A stretch of DNA of 40,317 nucleotides from assembly GCA_002346675.1 (NCBI GenBank), contig DEAI01000009.1:1-40317 (forward strand). Reading direction: 5' to 3'. The notes under the pieces are model-generated. The model ran no database searches, was not told where the DNA came from, and saw only the letters and a list, made by a program, of their open reading frames with translations. This stretch comes from Fidelibacterota bacterium UBA2986 (lineage in GTDB: Bacteria; Fidelibacterota; Marinisomatia; Marinisomatales; AB-629-J13). Shown piece by piece: positions 1 through 8,227 of this stretch; positions within the stretch are counted from its first letter, which is position 1; the number at the start of each line of letters is the position of its first letter. The position numbers and the translations under genes were made by a program.

Positions 1-2839
1 CGTTAGTAGAAAGAATTTCGTTTAAAAATACCGAAATCCCTGGACTATCATCCTCTACAAATACTGCTGTTAAGTTCAAGTTTCCTTCTAGTGTTACAGA
101 TATATCTTCACCAGGTTCACTCAAACCAATCCAATGTGAAAAAGTGTAACCCGGATTTGAGGTTGCGTTAATCTCTATGGGAATATCGTTAAAATATTTA
201 CCAGATAATATTGGAGAGTGTTCAGTGATTGTCAAACCAGAAATGGTTATCATTCCCGCACCCAATGGTGAAGCTGAAATATATAAATTTGAGGTTTCAC
301 TAAGTCCAAAATAGTTTCCTATATGGTCAAATACTATATCAGCTCTATGGCTTCCAAATTCTTGCACATAAATAACATTTTGATTCCACTGGCCAATATT
401 ACCTCCCCATCTGCTAACATGATATGGCATTTCAGGAGTAATATTATCAGCTATCTCTGATATATGATTTACTACATAGTTAGGGTAAAAACGTGTGTTT
501 AAGTAGTAACAAAAGTGGTTTATAAATTTATTTTGGAATTCTTCATTCTCCATTAGGCTTCTGAATAACAGTGTTGACCAGGGCGGATTTGGCCATCCCG
601 GTCCGTTATCATCTAGTGCAAACAATAGAGTGTTATGATTTACATTTGAAGACCAACCTGAAAACAGTCCAGATCCAAAATCAGTATCATAAAGAATCCA
701 TTTCCATTTGGCTCCTTCAATGTGCGGTCTCCAATATTTGATATTATTTCCTGGCCAGTCGGTATTGCCAACATAAATTTGTATAATATAGTAGTCAATG
801 AAATTGTCAACATCCACTTGCTCTGCAACAAAGTCATAATTATTTGAATATGACAGATCATTATTTTCAACAAAATCAATCATATTTAAATAGTCCTGGT
901 TGTCTCCCTCTATGATACCTGCGTTAGCTTCAAGCTCATCCAATTCATCGGGGTCGACTCCGGGATTATTTGATGCCAAAAACTCCTCATTCACTTTTTC
1001 TCTAATATTATGGATTCCCCAGTATTCTCCATTAATGTAGACTGCCGCGGGTCGATATGCCTGATGATCTATATCAGTATTATCCATAAGACCGGTATGC
1101 GTCCCATCTCTTAACATAGTTGCGCTACCCTCACCACTTCCAAACCAATCATTACCGGAGTTTCTTAACACTATTGCCGAAAATGAATCGATCTCTTTGT
1201 CAGGAAAAATTTGATAATTAATCTCGCTCGCTCCATAGCTGGACCGTGCATAGATTGCCAAGGATTTTTGTGGCCACCCTCTGCTCCACCCACCAAATAT
1301 TTTAACCCCTGCATCTAAATTAAATCCGAGCTCTCCATTCGGTTCATATAACTCTATATGAATGGGCCTTTCCCAGTCCTCCCAAAAGTTTGCTCCAAAA
1401 TAGGGGAAATTCCACTCAGCATCATTTCCCAAAACATATATTCCATATTCCTCATCCCAGAGATTATATGGATCTGTGGAAAGAGAGACAACGGGAAGAG
1501 TAGACTCCTCATTGATGAAATAGGAGTGGGTGATAACCTCACCAGGAAAACATTCATTATCAATGACTGCAGCTCTAATTACTTTCGTTGATTGTATGAA
1601 CATCGGCTCTAAATACAGGTATGAATTTTCTGTCGGTATTGAACCATCTAGTGTATAATATATCTGATGATTATCTGATTCTATGGATAAGGTTACGATA
1701 AAGGGACCCGGATAAAATCCCCCCTGGTGTGAGATTTGAGGAGTCTCACAATAGTCACCAAATCCCTGAGTATTATTAGACCCCATAGGTGTTGGCTCAG
1801 GGAAAAATGACCATGTATCACCGCCGTCGGGCTGTCTCCCATAAGAGATATCTGTTGGAATTGCTGTAGAGTCAGCCATATCCTCCATAGCACCAGATGA
1901 GTTTGTAAGCAAAATGGCCTCCCCATCTGAGGCAATTTTAAAATTGGTGTGAAGGTTGGCTAATGGAAAGTTTAGCATATCTGGAGTTCCAGATGGACTG
2001 TCAGGAGGCTGAAACATCCCCAAAGTGAAAAAAGGAATCAGACTCATATCTGATGAAGTTATATTATAGTTGTGAACCTGAATCGCCAGAATATTTTCAC
2101 CGTTTGTCAGTAAACCCGGCTCCTGATCAATATCATATCTCTCCGGAGAACCCCCACTATATATTTCAGCTTCACGCCATACTTCGGCTCCTTCATCATA
2201 ATTTGGGACAACACCCGGAGTCCCAATATTAGCACGGGCAATCTCACTGCCATTTAAATAAGCAACAAACGCATCATCATAATCTATATGCAAGACAAGC
2301 GCAGCGATATCATCAACTGATCCAACCTGGAAGCTATTCCTCACAAAAACAGACATAACCTGGGGAACCTCTGTGGCATCATCTCCATCACCGTAGCCAA
2401 ATCCGCTATCGCCAATTGACCAGACTGAATCATCAAATTCCTGCTCCCGCCAGTCTGAGGGTGGATTTGAATTGCCAATAAAATATCTCCAGCTATCACC
2501 CCAGTTTATAACGGTCTCCCAATGCTGTACGTTTGATACTACATCATCCCCAGATGCAAAGACAATCAGAAAACTCTGTGGACTAACAACCACCCCAGGA
2601 AATACCCATTTAAATGGGTCATTGATATCATCAGAAAGCCCAAACCCAGTTAAATCAATTTCGATATCACCTGCATTATACAGCTCAATCCAATCTGAGC
2701 TGTTTCCTGATTCATCGTAGAGGGTAGAATTGTTTGAAGACATAAGCTCATTGATGTAGATGTTTTGAGCGCTAATACAACAACACACCGCTGCAAACAC
2801 AGTTAGAGATTTAAATATTTTATTTATATGTACTATCAT
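1..2839 (-). CDS. CotH kinase-family secreted protein with lamin-tail domains (3' end outside window)
   Basis: A reading frame open from the ATG at 2839 to the window edge (946 codons, no stop). Residues 1-24 are a signal peptide ending ISA. A lamin-tail domain (LTD) begins at about residue 27 (YINELMSSN, DWIELYNAG). It is interrupted at about 105-280 by a beta-sandwich-like insert and resumes near 290 (LHTNFKIASDGEAI). A chitobiase C-terminal-like segment follows at about 368-400 (IYYTLDGSIPT). The CotH region spans about 480-760, with KIFGGWSRGWPQKS, NTDWPGNN (about 690) and DTDFG (about 716), the expected catalytic acidic motifs. An InlB-like repeat (GYTFSHWIG) lies near 900 and a second LTD starts at about 938 (FLNEILSTN). 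CotH proteins are atypical secreted protein kinases, known from Bacillus spore coats, but this context is not sporulation. It is the last visible gene of the minus-strand operon starting at 5701. Substrate unknown. Confidence 0.9.
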   Translation of the reverse strand, partial: MIVHINKIFKSLTVFAAVCCCISAQNIYINELMSSNNSTLYDESGNSSDWIELYNAGDIEIDLTGFGLSDDINDPFKWVFPGVVVSPQSFLIVFASGDDVVSNVQHWETVINWGDSWRYFIGNSNPPSDWREQEFDDSVWSIGDSGFGYGDGDDATEVPQVMSVFVRNSFQVGSVDDIAALVLHIDYDDAFVAYLNGSEIARANIGTPGVVPNYDEGAEVWREAEIYSGGSPERYDIDQEPGLLTNGENILAIQVHNYNITSSDMSLIPFFTLGMFQPPDSPSGTPDMLNFPLANLHTNFKIASDGEAILLTNSSGAMEDMADSTAIPTDISYGRQPDGGDTWSFFPEPTPMGSNNTQGFGDYCETPQISHQGGFYPGPFIVTLSIESDNHQIYYTLDGSIPTENSYLYLEPMFIQSTKVIRAAVIDNECFPGEVITHSYFINEESTLPVVSLSTDPYNLWDEEYGIYVLGNDAEWNFPYFGANFWEDWERPIHIELYEPNGELGFNLDAGVKIFGGWSRGWPQKSLAIYARSSYGASEINYQIFPDKEIDSFSAIVLRNSGNDWFGSGEGSATMLRDGTHTGLMDNTDIDHQAYRPAAVYINGEYWGIHNIREKVNEEFLASNNPGVDPDELDELEANAGIIEGDNQDYLNMIDFVENNDLSYSNNYDFVAEQVDVDNFIDYYIIQIYVGNTDWPGNNIKYWRPHIEGAKWKWILYDTDFGSGLFSGWSSNVNHNTLLFALDDNGPGWPNPPWSTLLFRSLMENEEFQNKFINHFCYYLNTRFYPNYVVNHISEIADNITPEMPYHVSRWGGNIGQWNQNVIYVQEFGSHRADIVFDHIGNYFGLSETSNLYISASPLGAGMITISGLTITEHSPILSGKYFNDIPIEINATSNPGYTFSHWIGLSEPGEDISVTLEGNLNLTAVFVEDDSPGISVFLNEILSTN

Positions 2840-2899
2840 TTAGAAAAGTATTAATAGGTAAGAAGTTAAACAACTGTCATTATAATTCTGTGATTACTA

Positions 2900-3550
2900 T
2901 CACATCTTTTTGTTAAAGGCTAGTCCAAACACACTAATCTCAACTGGATCCGGTCTGCTGAGATCATCCTTTTTAAAAATGTAGAAAACCTTTATTGAGT
3001 TCTTTTTTTTCAGGTCAACCGATACCCCAAATGAGATCCTGTATTCCTCAAGCTGAGCGGGTTCTTCAAGATAAGAATGAGATACCTCACCATATAAAAA
3101 TGGCTCAATCTTTTTGTTTATTTTATATGCAATTGTACATCTATTTCTAATCAAATCTTCAGGTTCCTTTTCCTCCTCAATGGTCCGCTGGATCCTACCA
3201 CGGTATTTTAAGCTTAGGGGTTTGAAACTATATTTATAAGAACCTCCTAAACCTATTCTCTGCTTATTCTTATCTTTAAATGTGGAATAGCGAAATGGGA
3301 TCTGTACATTAAAACCTTCAAATACTTTATAAGATAGGGATAATTCAGAAAAAGTCTGTTTAAAAGTGGAAACCTGATCTGCTAACCTCAGCTCCTGTTC
3401 AAATTCCAACTTGAGTGAATATGGAAGCCTCCTCTCAAATCTTACGCTGGTCCAGGATTCACTATCATCCGCTCCGTAAACATAGGGTATGAAAAAACAC
3501 AGCGACAGAGGAAATTTATACTGAATAAAGGTGGATATCTGTTTATTCAT
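2900..3550 (-). CDS. DUF2490-like outer-membrane beta-barrel protein
   Basis: 216 residues with an N-terminal signal peptide (hydrophobic PLSLCFFIPYVYG, then ADDSESW). The remainder is alternating polar/hydrophobic beta strands typical of small outer-membrane barrels: SWTSVRFERRLPYSLKLEFE, FNVQIPFRYSTF, SLKYRGRIQRTIE. The pattern of strands and the RNRCTIAYKI / EYRISFGVSVDL segments resembles the DUF2490 family. The protein ends in a hydrophobic strand followed by NKKM. It overlaps the preceding DUF4956 gene by 8 bp and sits 60 bp upstream of the CotH gene, which implies co-translation and a shared job, probably an outer-membrane component of the CotH/VTC system. The family assignment is from pattern only. 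Confidence 0.75.
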   Translation of the reverse strand: MNKQISTFIQYKFPLSLCFFIPYVYGADDSESWTSVRFERRLPYSLKLEFEQELRLADQVSTFKQTFSELSLSYKVFEGFNVQIPFRYSTFKDKNKQRIGLGGSYKYSFKPLSLKYRGRIQRTIEEEKEPEDLIRNRCTIAYKINKKIEPFLYGEVSHSYLEEPAQLEEYRISFGVSVDLKKKNSIKVFYIFKKDDLSRPDPVEISVFGLAFNKKM

Positions 3551-4130
3551 TATTCTCTTTGCAAAAGATCCTTATGCGAAATGTATCCCTTAAAAAGTTT
3601 ATCCTTCGAATTTCAAACCTTTGAATATCCATACCTGTCCTCTCCTTCAGATCTTCAAGCAGTTTATCATGATTCTCAGGTTTGATATTTTCCAGTTTTT
3701 CGTAGACAACCATATGTCGAACGAGCAGGTTTTTTTGCCAGTAGCTCTCTAGACAATATGTTAGCCCGACAATTGCTATATTTGTAAATAGCAGTGCACT
3801 ATAGGACACCTCCGTTTTGCTTAAGGCATTGATCACTCCTACGGTGATAACTATAAACAAATAGGTCATCTCTTTTATGGGAATTGGATCTGTTCGATAG
3901 CGCATGATAGCAAAAACAGCAAACAGACCAAAGGCAAACCCAAGATTGATGTTTATATTACTTAAGAGAAAAGAAAAGAAAAAGATGAGCGAGTTAAACA
4001 TAAAATATGTAAATACAAAATCATTATCCCTATGATCTCGATGATAGATGAGCTTTATGATGACAAAAGCAATGAAGAGATTAAATCCAAATCGTAGGAT
4101 TAAATTCATTAATTCAGATGATAGGTCCAT
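3543..4130 (-). CDS. DUF4956 family inner-membrane protein
   Basis: 195 residues with four to five membrane segments in the N-terminal two thirds (about 8-28, 38-58, 62-77, 88-105, 112-128), then a soluble tail of about 65 residues. The diagnostic DUF4956 motif is the loop between segments, FAIMRYRTDPIPIKEMTYL. The soluble tail (KLLEDLKERTGMDIQRFEIR) looks like a small alpha/beta domain. DUF4956 proteins are commonly encoded beside VTC-domain and CotH genes, as here: the VTC gene ends 16 bp upstream and the outer-membrane gene overlaps the 3' end. In eukaryotic VTC the polymerase is fused to membrane helices that pass polyphosphate across the membrane. By analogy this may be the membrane partner of the VTC protein, which is inference. 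Confidence 0.88.
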   Translation of the reverse strand: MDLSSELMNLILRFGFNLFIAFVIIKLIYHRDHRDNDFVFTYFMFNSLIFFFSFLLSNININLGFAFGLFAVFAIMRYRTDPIPIKEMTYLFIVITVGVINALSKTEVSYSALLFTNIAIVGLTYCLESYWQKNLLVRHMVVYEKLENIKPENHDKLLEDLKERTGMDIQRFEIRRINFLRDTFRIRIFCKENNE

Positions 4131-4146
4131 TATTTTTCCTTCTTTT

Positions 4147-4890
4147 TTATCCTTGAGCTAAAATCTTATTTATTCTCAATAGTTTTGGCTTAAAACGGTT
4201 ATGTTTTATTGTCTTATGAACGTGTAGAGTGCCCATACAATATTTACTAAATCTCATTTCTTGAACTTTCAAATCACGCAGAATTTGAATGAAATCTGAT
4301 TTTGGGTCGTATTTTTTTTGTTTGATCTCAGAGACTACCAGCTGGTCAAAAATCTTACTGCTGACTCCATTTTTTACAGAGAGGTTCGTATCAATGGTCA
4401 GCCGCTCATTAAAGTTGTTATCAGCCAATGTCATTCGAGAAAACTGTATGTCAAGCTTAGGGATAAGGTCCTTTGGTGAAAGACCAACTATTTCGGATAT
4501 CAGACGTCTCTCTGGCTCAACAAAATCGCCACCCCTGTTAACGCTCCTTATGCGTTTTTTTATTGTCCGGTTTTTATTATCCTTAACTTTTATTTCAAAA
4601 TACTCCTCACTGGTCACACAATATTTTCTGTAGCGCACCTTAAACCTTTTCCTGCACTCGTTGTGGTGCTGAGTATAAAAGGAAAAATTGTCTGTATCAA
4701 AATAAGTGTTATCATAGTTAAAAGAGCGTTCCCCCTCTATCTCCAGTATTTTATAAAATGGATTTAGCCTGTCCAAAAGCTGTAAAAGTTTGCTCTGGCT
4801 AAACACAAATTTTGTGTCCTTCCGATTGAGGAGCTGAACCTTGTCCAAATCTTCCAATGATATACTGTTAAAGTCTGATAAATTTACCAT
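4147..4890 (-). CDS. VTC domain protein (CYTH/triphosphate-tunnel fold, putative polyphosphate polymerase)
   Basis: 247 soluble residues, essentially all one VTC domain. Visible tunnel residues are RKDTKF at 23-28, RFKVRYRKY at 82-90, EIK at 99-101, KNRTIKKR at 106-113, SRMTL and RLTIDTNL at 151-170, and EIK at 188-190. These basic and acidic residues match those that line the phosphate tunnel and bind metal in yeast Vtc4, so the enzyme looks catalytically intact. There is no SPX domain and no membrane segment; the membrane part is probably supplied by the DUF4956 protein 16 bp downstream. Expected activity is nucleotide-dependent synthesis of polyphosphate, or another triphosphate-handling reaction. 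The ATG at 4890 lies 34 bp after the LTD lipoprotein stop. Confidence 0.88.
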   Translation of the reverse strand: MVNLSDFNSISLEDLDKVQLLNRKDTKFVFSQSKLLQLLDRLNPFYKILEIEGERSFNYDNTYFDTDNFSFYTQHHNECRKRFKVRYRKYCVTSEEYFEIKVKDNKNRTIKKRIRSVNRGGDFVEPERRLISEIVGLSPKDLIPKLDIQFSRMTLADNNFNERLTIDTNLSVKNGVSSKIFDQLVVSEIKQKKYDPKSDFIQILRDLKVQEMRFSKYCMGTLHVHKTIKHNRFKPKLLRINKILAQG

Positions 4891-4924
4891 GCAGTTCTAT
4901 TTTGGCTTTGTCAAACAATCTAAA

Positions 4925-5701
4925 TTAGTTTCCGTTAGGGCTGTTTGGAGTAGGAGTATTAAAAAAATCCCAAACTGAATTACCATCAGAAGTGCGTCCA
5001 TAGGATAAATCATTAGTCTGAGGACCAAAACTCAGAGAATCAACAACTGATAATCCATCAGGAGATACTAAAGCAATGAACTCTCCGTCAGCACTTAACC
5101 TGAAATTTGTATGGAGAGACCCCTGTTCTTGATCTTCATCGCACCATACCAACAAAAATCCTCCATCAGATATAACGGTTTCTTCAGGAATTTCCCATTT
5201 GGTCAAATTCTCTAGATTGTCTGTAAGAAAGAAACCTCCCAAATCCATAGAGATATTACCTGCATTATAAAGCTCCAGCCAATCATCATATTCTCCTACC
5301 TCATCCATATTTATCGCACTGTTGCTAGCTAAAAATTCATTAATAAATAACCCGGCCAAGTTAGGGAGTACGGTTATAGAAACTGTGGCAACCTCTGAAT
5401 AAGTAACTCCATCTGAAACATGATAGCTAAAAGAATCATTTCCGCTAAAGTTCGTATTGGGTGTGTATATGATAGTAGGTAATTCACCATCCAGTGTGCC
5501 ATAGAGAGGATATTCGATTATCTCAAATATTAGGTCACCTCCTTCAGCATCAGAACCAGCTAAGGTGATTTCAATTGATACATTCTCATCTGTTACTATT
5601 GTAATATCATTAGCCACCGGCGCATTATTAGCTTCAGGTCCCTGCTTATCTTCACAAGACAACAAAAGAAATATTATCGCTATAAAACTTAGACTTTGCA
5701 T
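4925..5701 (-). CDS. Lipoprotein with Ig/cadherin-like domain and lamin-tail domain
   Basis: 258 residues. A lipobox (FLLLSC, lipidated Cys16) gives a lipoprotein. Residues about 28-112 form a cadherin-like/Big_9-type beta domain (NNAPVANDITIVTDENVS, TYTP-like IIYTPNTNFSGNDSFSYHVSDG). Residues about 115-258 are a complete lamin-tail domain (GLFINEFLASNSAINMDE, YDDWLELYNAGNISMDLGGF, LHTNFRLSADGEFIAL, PTPNSPNGN). The LTD closely resembles the split one in the CotH protein of the same operon. This is the first gene of the apparent operon running to the left window edge. A surface adhesion or docking role for the CotH system is plausible but not shown. Confidence 0.85.
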   Translation of the reverse strand: MQSLSFIAIIFLLLSCEDKQGPEANNAPVANDITIVTDENVSIEITLAGSDAEGGDLIFEIIEYPLYGTLDGELPTIIYTPNTNFSGNDSFSYHVSDGVTYSEVATVSITVLPNLAGLFINEFLASNSAINMDEVGEYDDWLELYNAGNISMDLGGFFLTDNLENLTKWEIPEETVISDGGFLLVWCDEDQEQGSLHTNFRLSADGEFIALVSPDGLSVVDSLSFGPQTNDLSYGRTSDGNSVWDFFNTPTPNSPNGN

Positions 5702-5860
5702 TATTTTTTTAATAATTATCTCTAAAATAATAGAATAATTTAACCACTGTTACACCGCGAATATAATCTATATATTCAAAAATAAATACAAATAAGACCA
5801 ATACTACTTTAAACTTCATCTATATCATCTACTCCCATTTCACAAAGAGTTAATTAAAAC

Positions 5861-5889
5861 AAAAAATCCCGGATGTCCGGGGTTTTTTT
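5861..5889. terminator. Rho-independent terminator, bidirectional in form
   Basis: A GC-rich inverted repeat CCCGGA/TCCGGG (5868-5881) is flanked by six A residues on the left and seven T residues on the right, so it can terminate in either direction. It lies 18 bp beyond the stop codon of the orphan sorting-domain remnant on the minus strand, and so is probably the original terminator of that lost gene. The rest of 5702-5906 is AT-rich with no gene I can see; it should contain the promoter of the operon starting at 5701. Confidence 0.8.
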
Positions 5890-5906
5890 CTGCTAATTGA
5901 AAAGTT

Positions 5907-6177
5907 CTATTTCAACATCACCATTTTACGGCTATCAGTGAAACTACCTGCTCTCATCACTGATATATATACACCAGCACTTACAGCCTGTCTATCGTTA
6001 TTTTTTCCATCCCAGAGAACTCGCTTATACCCAGCATCCATGGTTGTATTTACCAATGTACGAACGAGTCTTCCGTTCAAATCATAAACCGATACCTGGA
6101 CTTCTGAAGTCTACGGCAATCCAAAAGCAATATGAGGACAGGAGAAGAAAAAGATATAATTAAGTATAAATATTGTT
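5907..6177 (-). pseudogene. Orphan C-terminal sorting-domain (T9SS-type) remnant
   Basis: The minus strand encodes a recognisable secretion domain: VSVYDLNGRLVRTLVNTTMD, AGYKRVLWDGKNN, VSAGVYISVMRAGSF, then SRKMVMLK and a TAG stop at 5907-5909. It aligns along its length with the intact domain at 39769 (YELPEQ...VSAGVYLYKIEAGEF...KMVLLK). An in-frame TAG at 6111-6113 falls just after FGLP, where the intact copy has YELPEQ, consistent with a CAG-to-TAG change. Upstream, the frame continues (PHIAFGLP) back to the stop of the hydroxyproline dehydratase gene with no start codon. The body of the gene has been lost, probably by deletion, leaving the tail and its terminator. Confidence 0.75.
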
Positions 6178-7221
6178 TCAAATTATTATAAATCCTTTCC
6201 TTAGTGGATCCTCCGGGTTAATCCAGAATGTATTGTTACCAGTTATGTATGCATTTCCGCTCACTTCAGGTATCACAGCATCATAACTTCCGAAAGATGT
6301 TGTTTCAACTACTTTTACCGAAAATGTTGAACCAATTATACTCTCAATTACAATTGAATTTCCAAGCTCAATCTCACCCTTGGCATAGAGAATAGCTGCC
6401 CTTGCACTGACACCGGTCCCCGTGGGGCTCCGATCCATCTCCCCTTCCGCAAAAATACAGACATTCCGACTGTGGTGATTTTGATCTTTTGATATATCAG
6501 TGAAAATAGTTCCATATAGAAAATTCATATCGGGCTCCCTAGGGTGTACCATCTCAACTGAATCCATAACGACGTGTTTTATTTTTATTCCGTAGTCTAT
6601 CAACTGATTTTGGTACTCTGGTGTGCATTCTAAACCAAGCTGCTCAACATCTACAAATGCATAAAATGCACCACCGAAAGCAAGGTCATAATTAATCTTT
6701 CCGATCCCCGGCACATTAATCTCTGTATCTAGCGATTGAACAAACGATGGGACATTCTCAAATCGTACCCCAGCCACCTGTCCATTTTCAACTTTTGCGT
6801 AAGATCTAATAAATCCAGATGGTACATCCATTTTTACTTCTGTTTCAGGTTCAATCATGGGAACTAACCCCGTCTCCACAAAAACTTTTGTAAGCGCAAT
6901 GACGGCATGGCCACATCCTGTTGAATATCCCTCATTATGAATAAAAATAACACCAAAGTCTGCGCCGGGTGTGTCTGGCTCAACTATGATAGCTCCATAC
7001 ATATCTCTGTGCCCCCGTGGCTCCCAAATAAGTGATTTTCGTAAATCATCATGAGAGCGACGTGCACTGATTCTTTTTTCCAAAAGTGTTTTACCCTCCA
7101 ATTCCGGGTATCCAGATATAATAATTCGGAGCGGCTCCCCCTCCGTATGAGAATCAATGGTCTGTATTTCTAACCAGTCATCTGGGGGAACCCAATTCCT
7201 GAGTTTTTTAATTGCTATCAT
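6178..7221 (-). CDS. Trans-3-hydroxy-L-proline dehydratase (proline racemase family)
   Basis: 347 residues, full length for the proline racemase superfamily. The first catalytic residue is Cys103 in STGCGHAVIA. At the second catalytic position the motif reads DRSPTGTG, so Thr267 replaces the Cys of true racemases and 4-hydroxyproline epimerases. A Cys/Thr pair is the signature of trans-3-hydroxy-L-proline dehydratase (as in human L3HYPDH), which forms delta1-pyrroline-2-carboxylate. The gene overlaps the upstream reductase gene by 14 bp, and that reductase would turn the product into L-proline, which supports the call. Cytosolic; no signal peptide. Substrate preference is inferred from the motif and the neighbour. 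Confidence 0.88.
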   Translation of the reverse strand: MIAIKKLRNWVPPDDWLEIQTIDSHTEGEPLRIIISGYPELEGKTLLEKRISARRSHDDLRKSLIWEPRGHRDMYGAIIVEPDTPGADFGVIFIHNEGYSTGCGHAVIALTKVFVETGLVPMIEPETEVKMDVPSGFIRSYAKVENGQVAGVRFENVPSFVQSLDTEINVPGIGKINYDLAFGGAFYAFVDVEQLGLECTPEYQNQLIDYGIKIKHVVMDSVEMVHPREPDMNFLYGTIFTDISKDQNHHSRNVCIFAEGEMDRSPTGTGVSARAAILYAKGEIELGNSIVIESIIGSTFSVKVVETTSFGSYDAVIPEVSGNAYITGNNTFWINPEDPLRKGFIII

Positions 7222-8161
7222 TATTGATCTTTTCCATGATCAGGTTTGCCAGAGCTAGATCTTGGATTGCATTACCCACAGATTTAAATAGTGTAATCTC
7301 ATCATCGGTATCTCTTCCAGGGAGCCCTCCCAATACTATTTCTCCCAGCTCACCATAGACCATATTGAATGACCACTCTCCCCCTTCCGCTGGAATAATA
7401 AGGTCACCAGCTTCTCTTTTGCACGATTCTCTCTTGTCTACAATTACTTTCGAATTAATAACAGTTGTAGTGTCTATTTCTCGCATATGAGGCTTAAATG
7501 AACCAACGGCATTAATATGAACTCCCTGACCAAGGTCCCGGTGGTCAAACAAGGGTTTTTCTGATGGTGTAGCTGTACAGATGACATCAGCTTCTTTTAA
7601 TTGATCATTTTCTCCAACGTTAGCCTCAATATCATAATTTTCGGAAATGAAATTGCAAAACAACTCAGCTGAATCTCTTGCGCTACTGAAAACAAAAATT
7701 CTTTCCAAATTCTTTACTGTAGTGATAGCCTCAACCTGTGACCTCGCTTGTACACCTGTACCAAAAACTGCTCCGACTTTTGCGTCTTCCTTTGCCAACA
7801 TATCAGTTGCCAAACCAGATGCCGCGCCCGTCCGAATAGCGGTAACGGACTCTCCATCCAGGTTCGCCACCGCTCTTCCATTAGAGGCATCGAAAACCTG
7901 AACAGATGAATGGATTAGTGGTAGCCCTTTGGAGGGATTCGAAAAATTCACCGATACTACTTTTACAATATAATAAGGATTATTCATTGAATAAGCTGAC
8001 ATCACCAAGGATGTGGCATTTTTACCTGGGACATCCGTACTCAATCGCTCTGGAACAATTGCCTCATTATTGCTTAGCTGAGCGAAAGCGGTTTTCATTT
8101 CTACAATGGCCTCACTCATGGTGATCAAACTCTTGATTTGATTCTTATCTAGAGTAACCAC
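7208..8161 (-). CDS. Delta1-pyrroline-2-carboxylate reductase (ornithine cyclodeaminase/mu-crystallin family)
   Basis: 317 residues, usual for the ornithine cyclodeaminase/mu-crystallin family. An NAD(P)-binding Rossmann motif, GAVFGTGVQARSQVEA, lies at about 129-144. Family landmarks are GESVTAIRTGAASGLATDML, VICTATPS and INAVGSFKPHMREID. Members next to Cys/Thr-type hydroxyproline dehydratases reduce delta1-pyrroline-2-carboxylate (or the piperideine homologue) to L-proline, so this gene and the overlapping downstream gene form a complete two-step route. The start is GTG at 8161 with weak Shine-Dalgarno (CGGATT); no earlier ATG fits and the next ATG would remove part of the domain. Ornithine cyclodeaminase is the alternative, less likely in this context. 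Confidence 0.85.
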   Translation of the reverse strand: MVTLDKNQIKSLITMSEAIVEMKTAFAQLSNNEAIVPERLSTDVPGKNATSLVMSAYSMNNPYYIVKVVSVNFSNPSKGLPLIHSSVQVFDASNGRAVANLDGESVTAIRTGAASGLATDMLAKEDAKVGAVFGTGVQARSQVEAITTVKNLERIFVFSSARDSAELFCNFISENYDIEANVGENDQLKEADVICTATPSEKPLFDHRDLGQGVHINAVGSFKPHMREIDTTTVINSKVIVDKRESCKREAGDLIIPAEGGEWSFNMVYGELGEIVLGGLPGRDTDDEITLFKSVGNAIQDLALANLIMEKINNDSN

Positions 8162-8227
8162 TGTTAATCCGAATTTTTAGATCCTATCCAAAGTCAAGAT
8201 TAAAGAACTTGCAAGAGACCATCGCAC

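Noticed and set aside
640..2720. Several short open frames on both strands inside the CotH gene
   Set aside because: The continuous minus-strand frame from 2839 to the window edge encodes recognisable LTD and CotH domains across this span; the short frames are shadows.
1..2839. Spore-coat role suggested by the CotH name
   Set aside because: The genome type is an FCB-group bacterium with no sporulation genes in view; CotH domains are widespread in non-sporulating bacteria.
6178..7221. Call as proline racemase or 4-hydroxyproline epimerase
   Set aside because: The second catalytic cysteine is replaced by Thr267, which removes racemase chemistry and matches the trans-3-hydroxyproline dehydratases.
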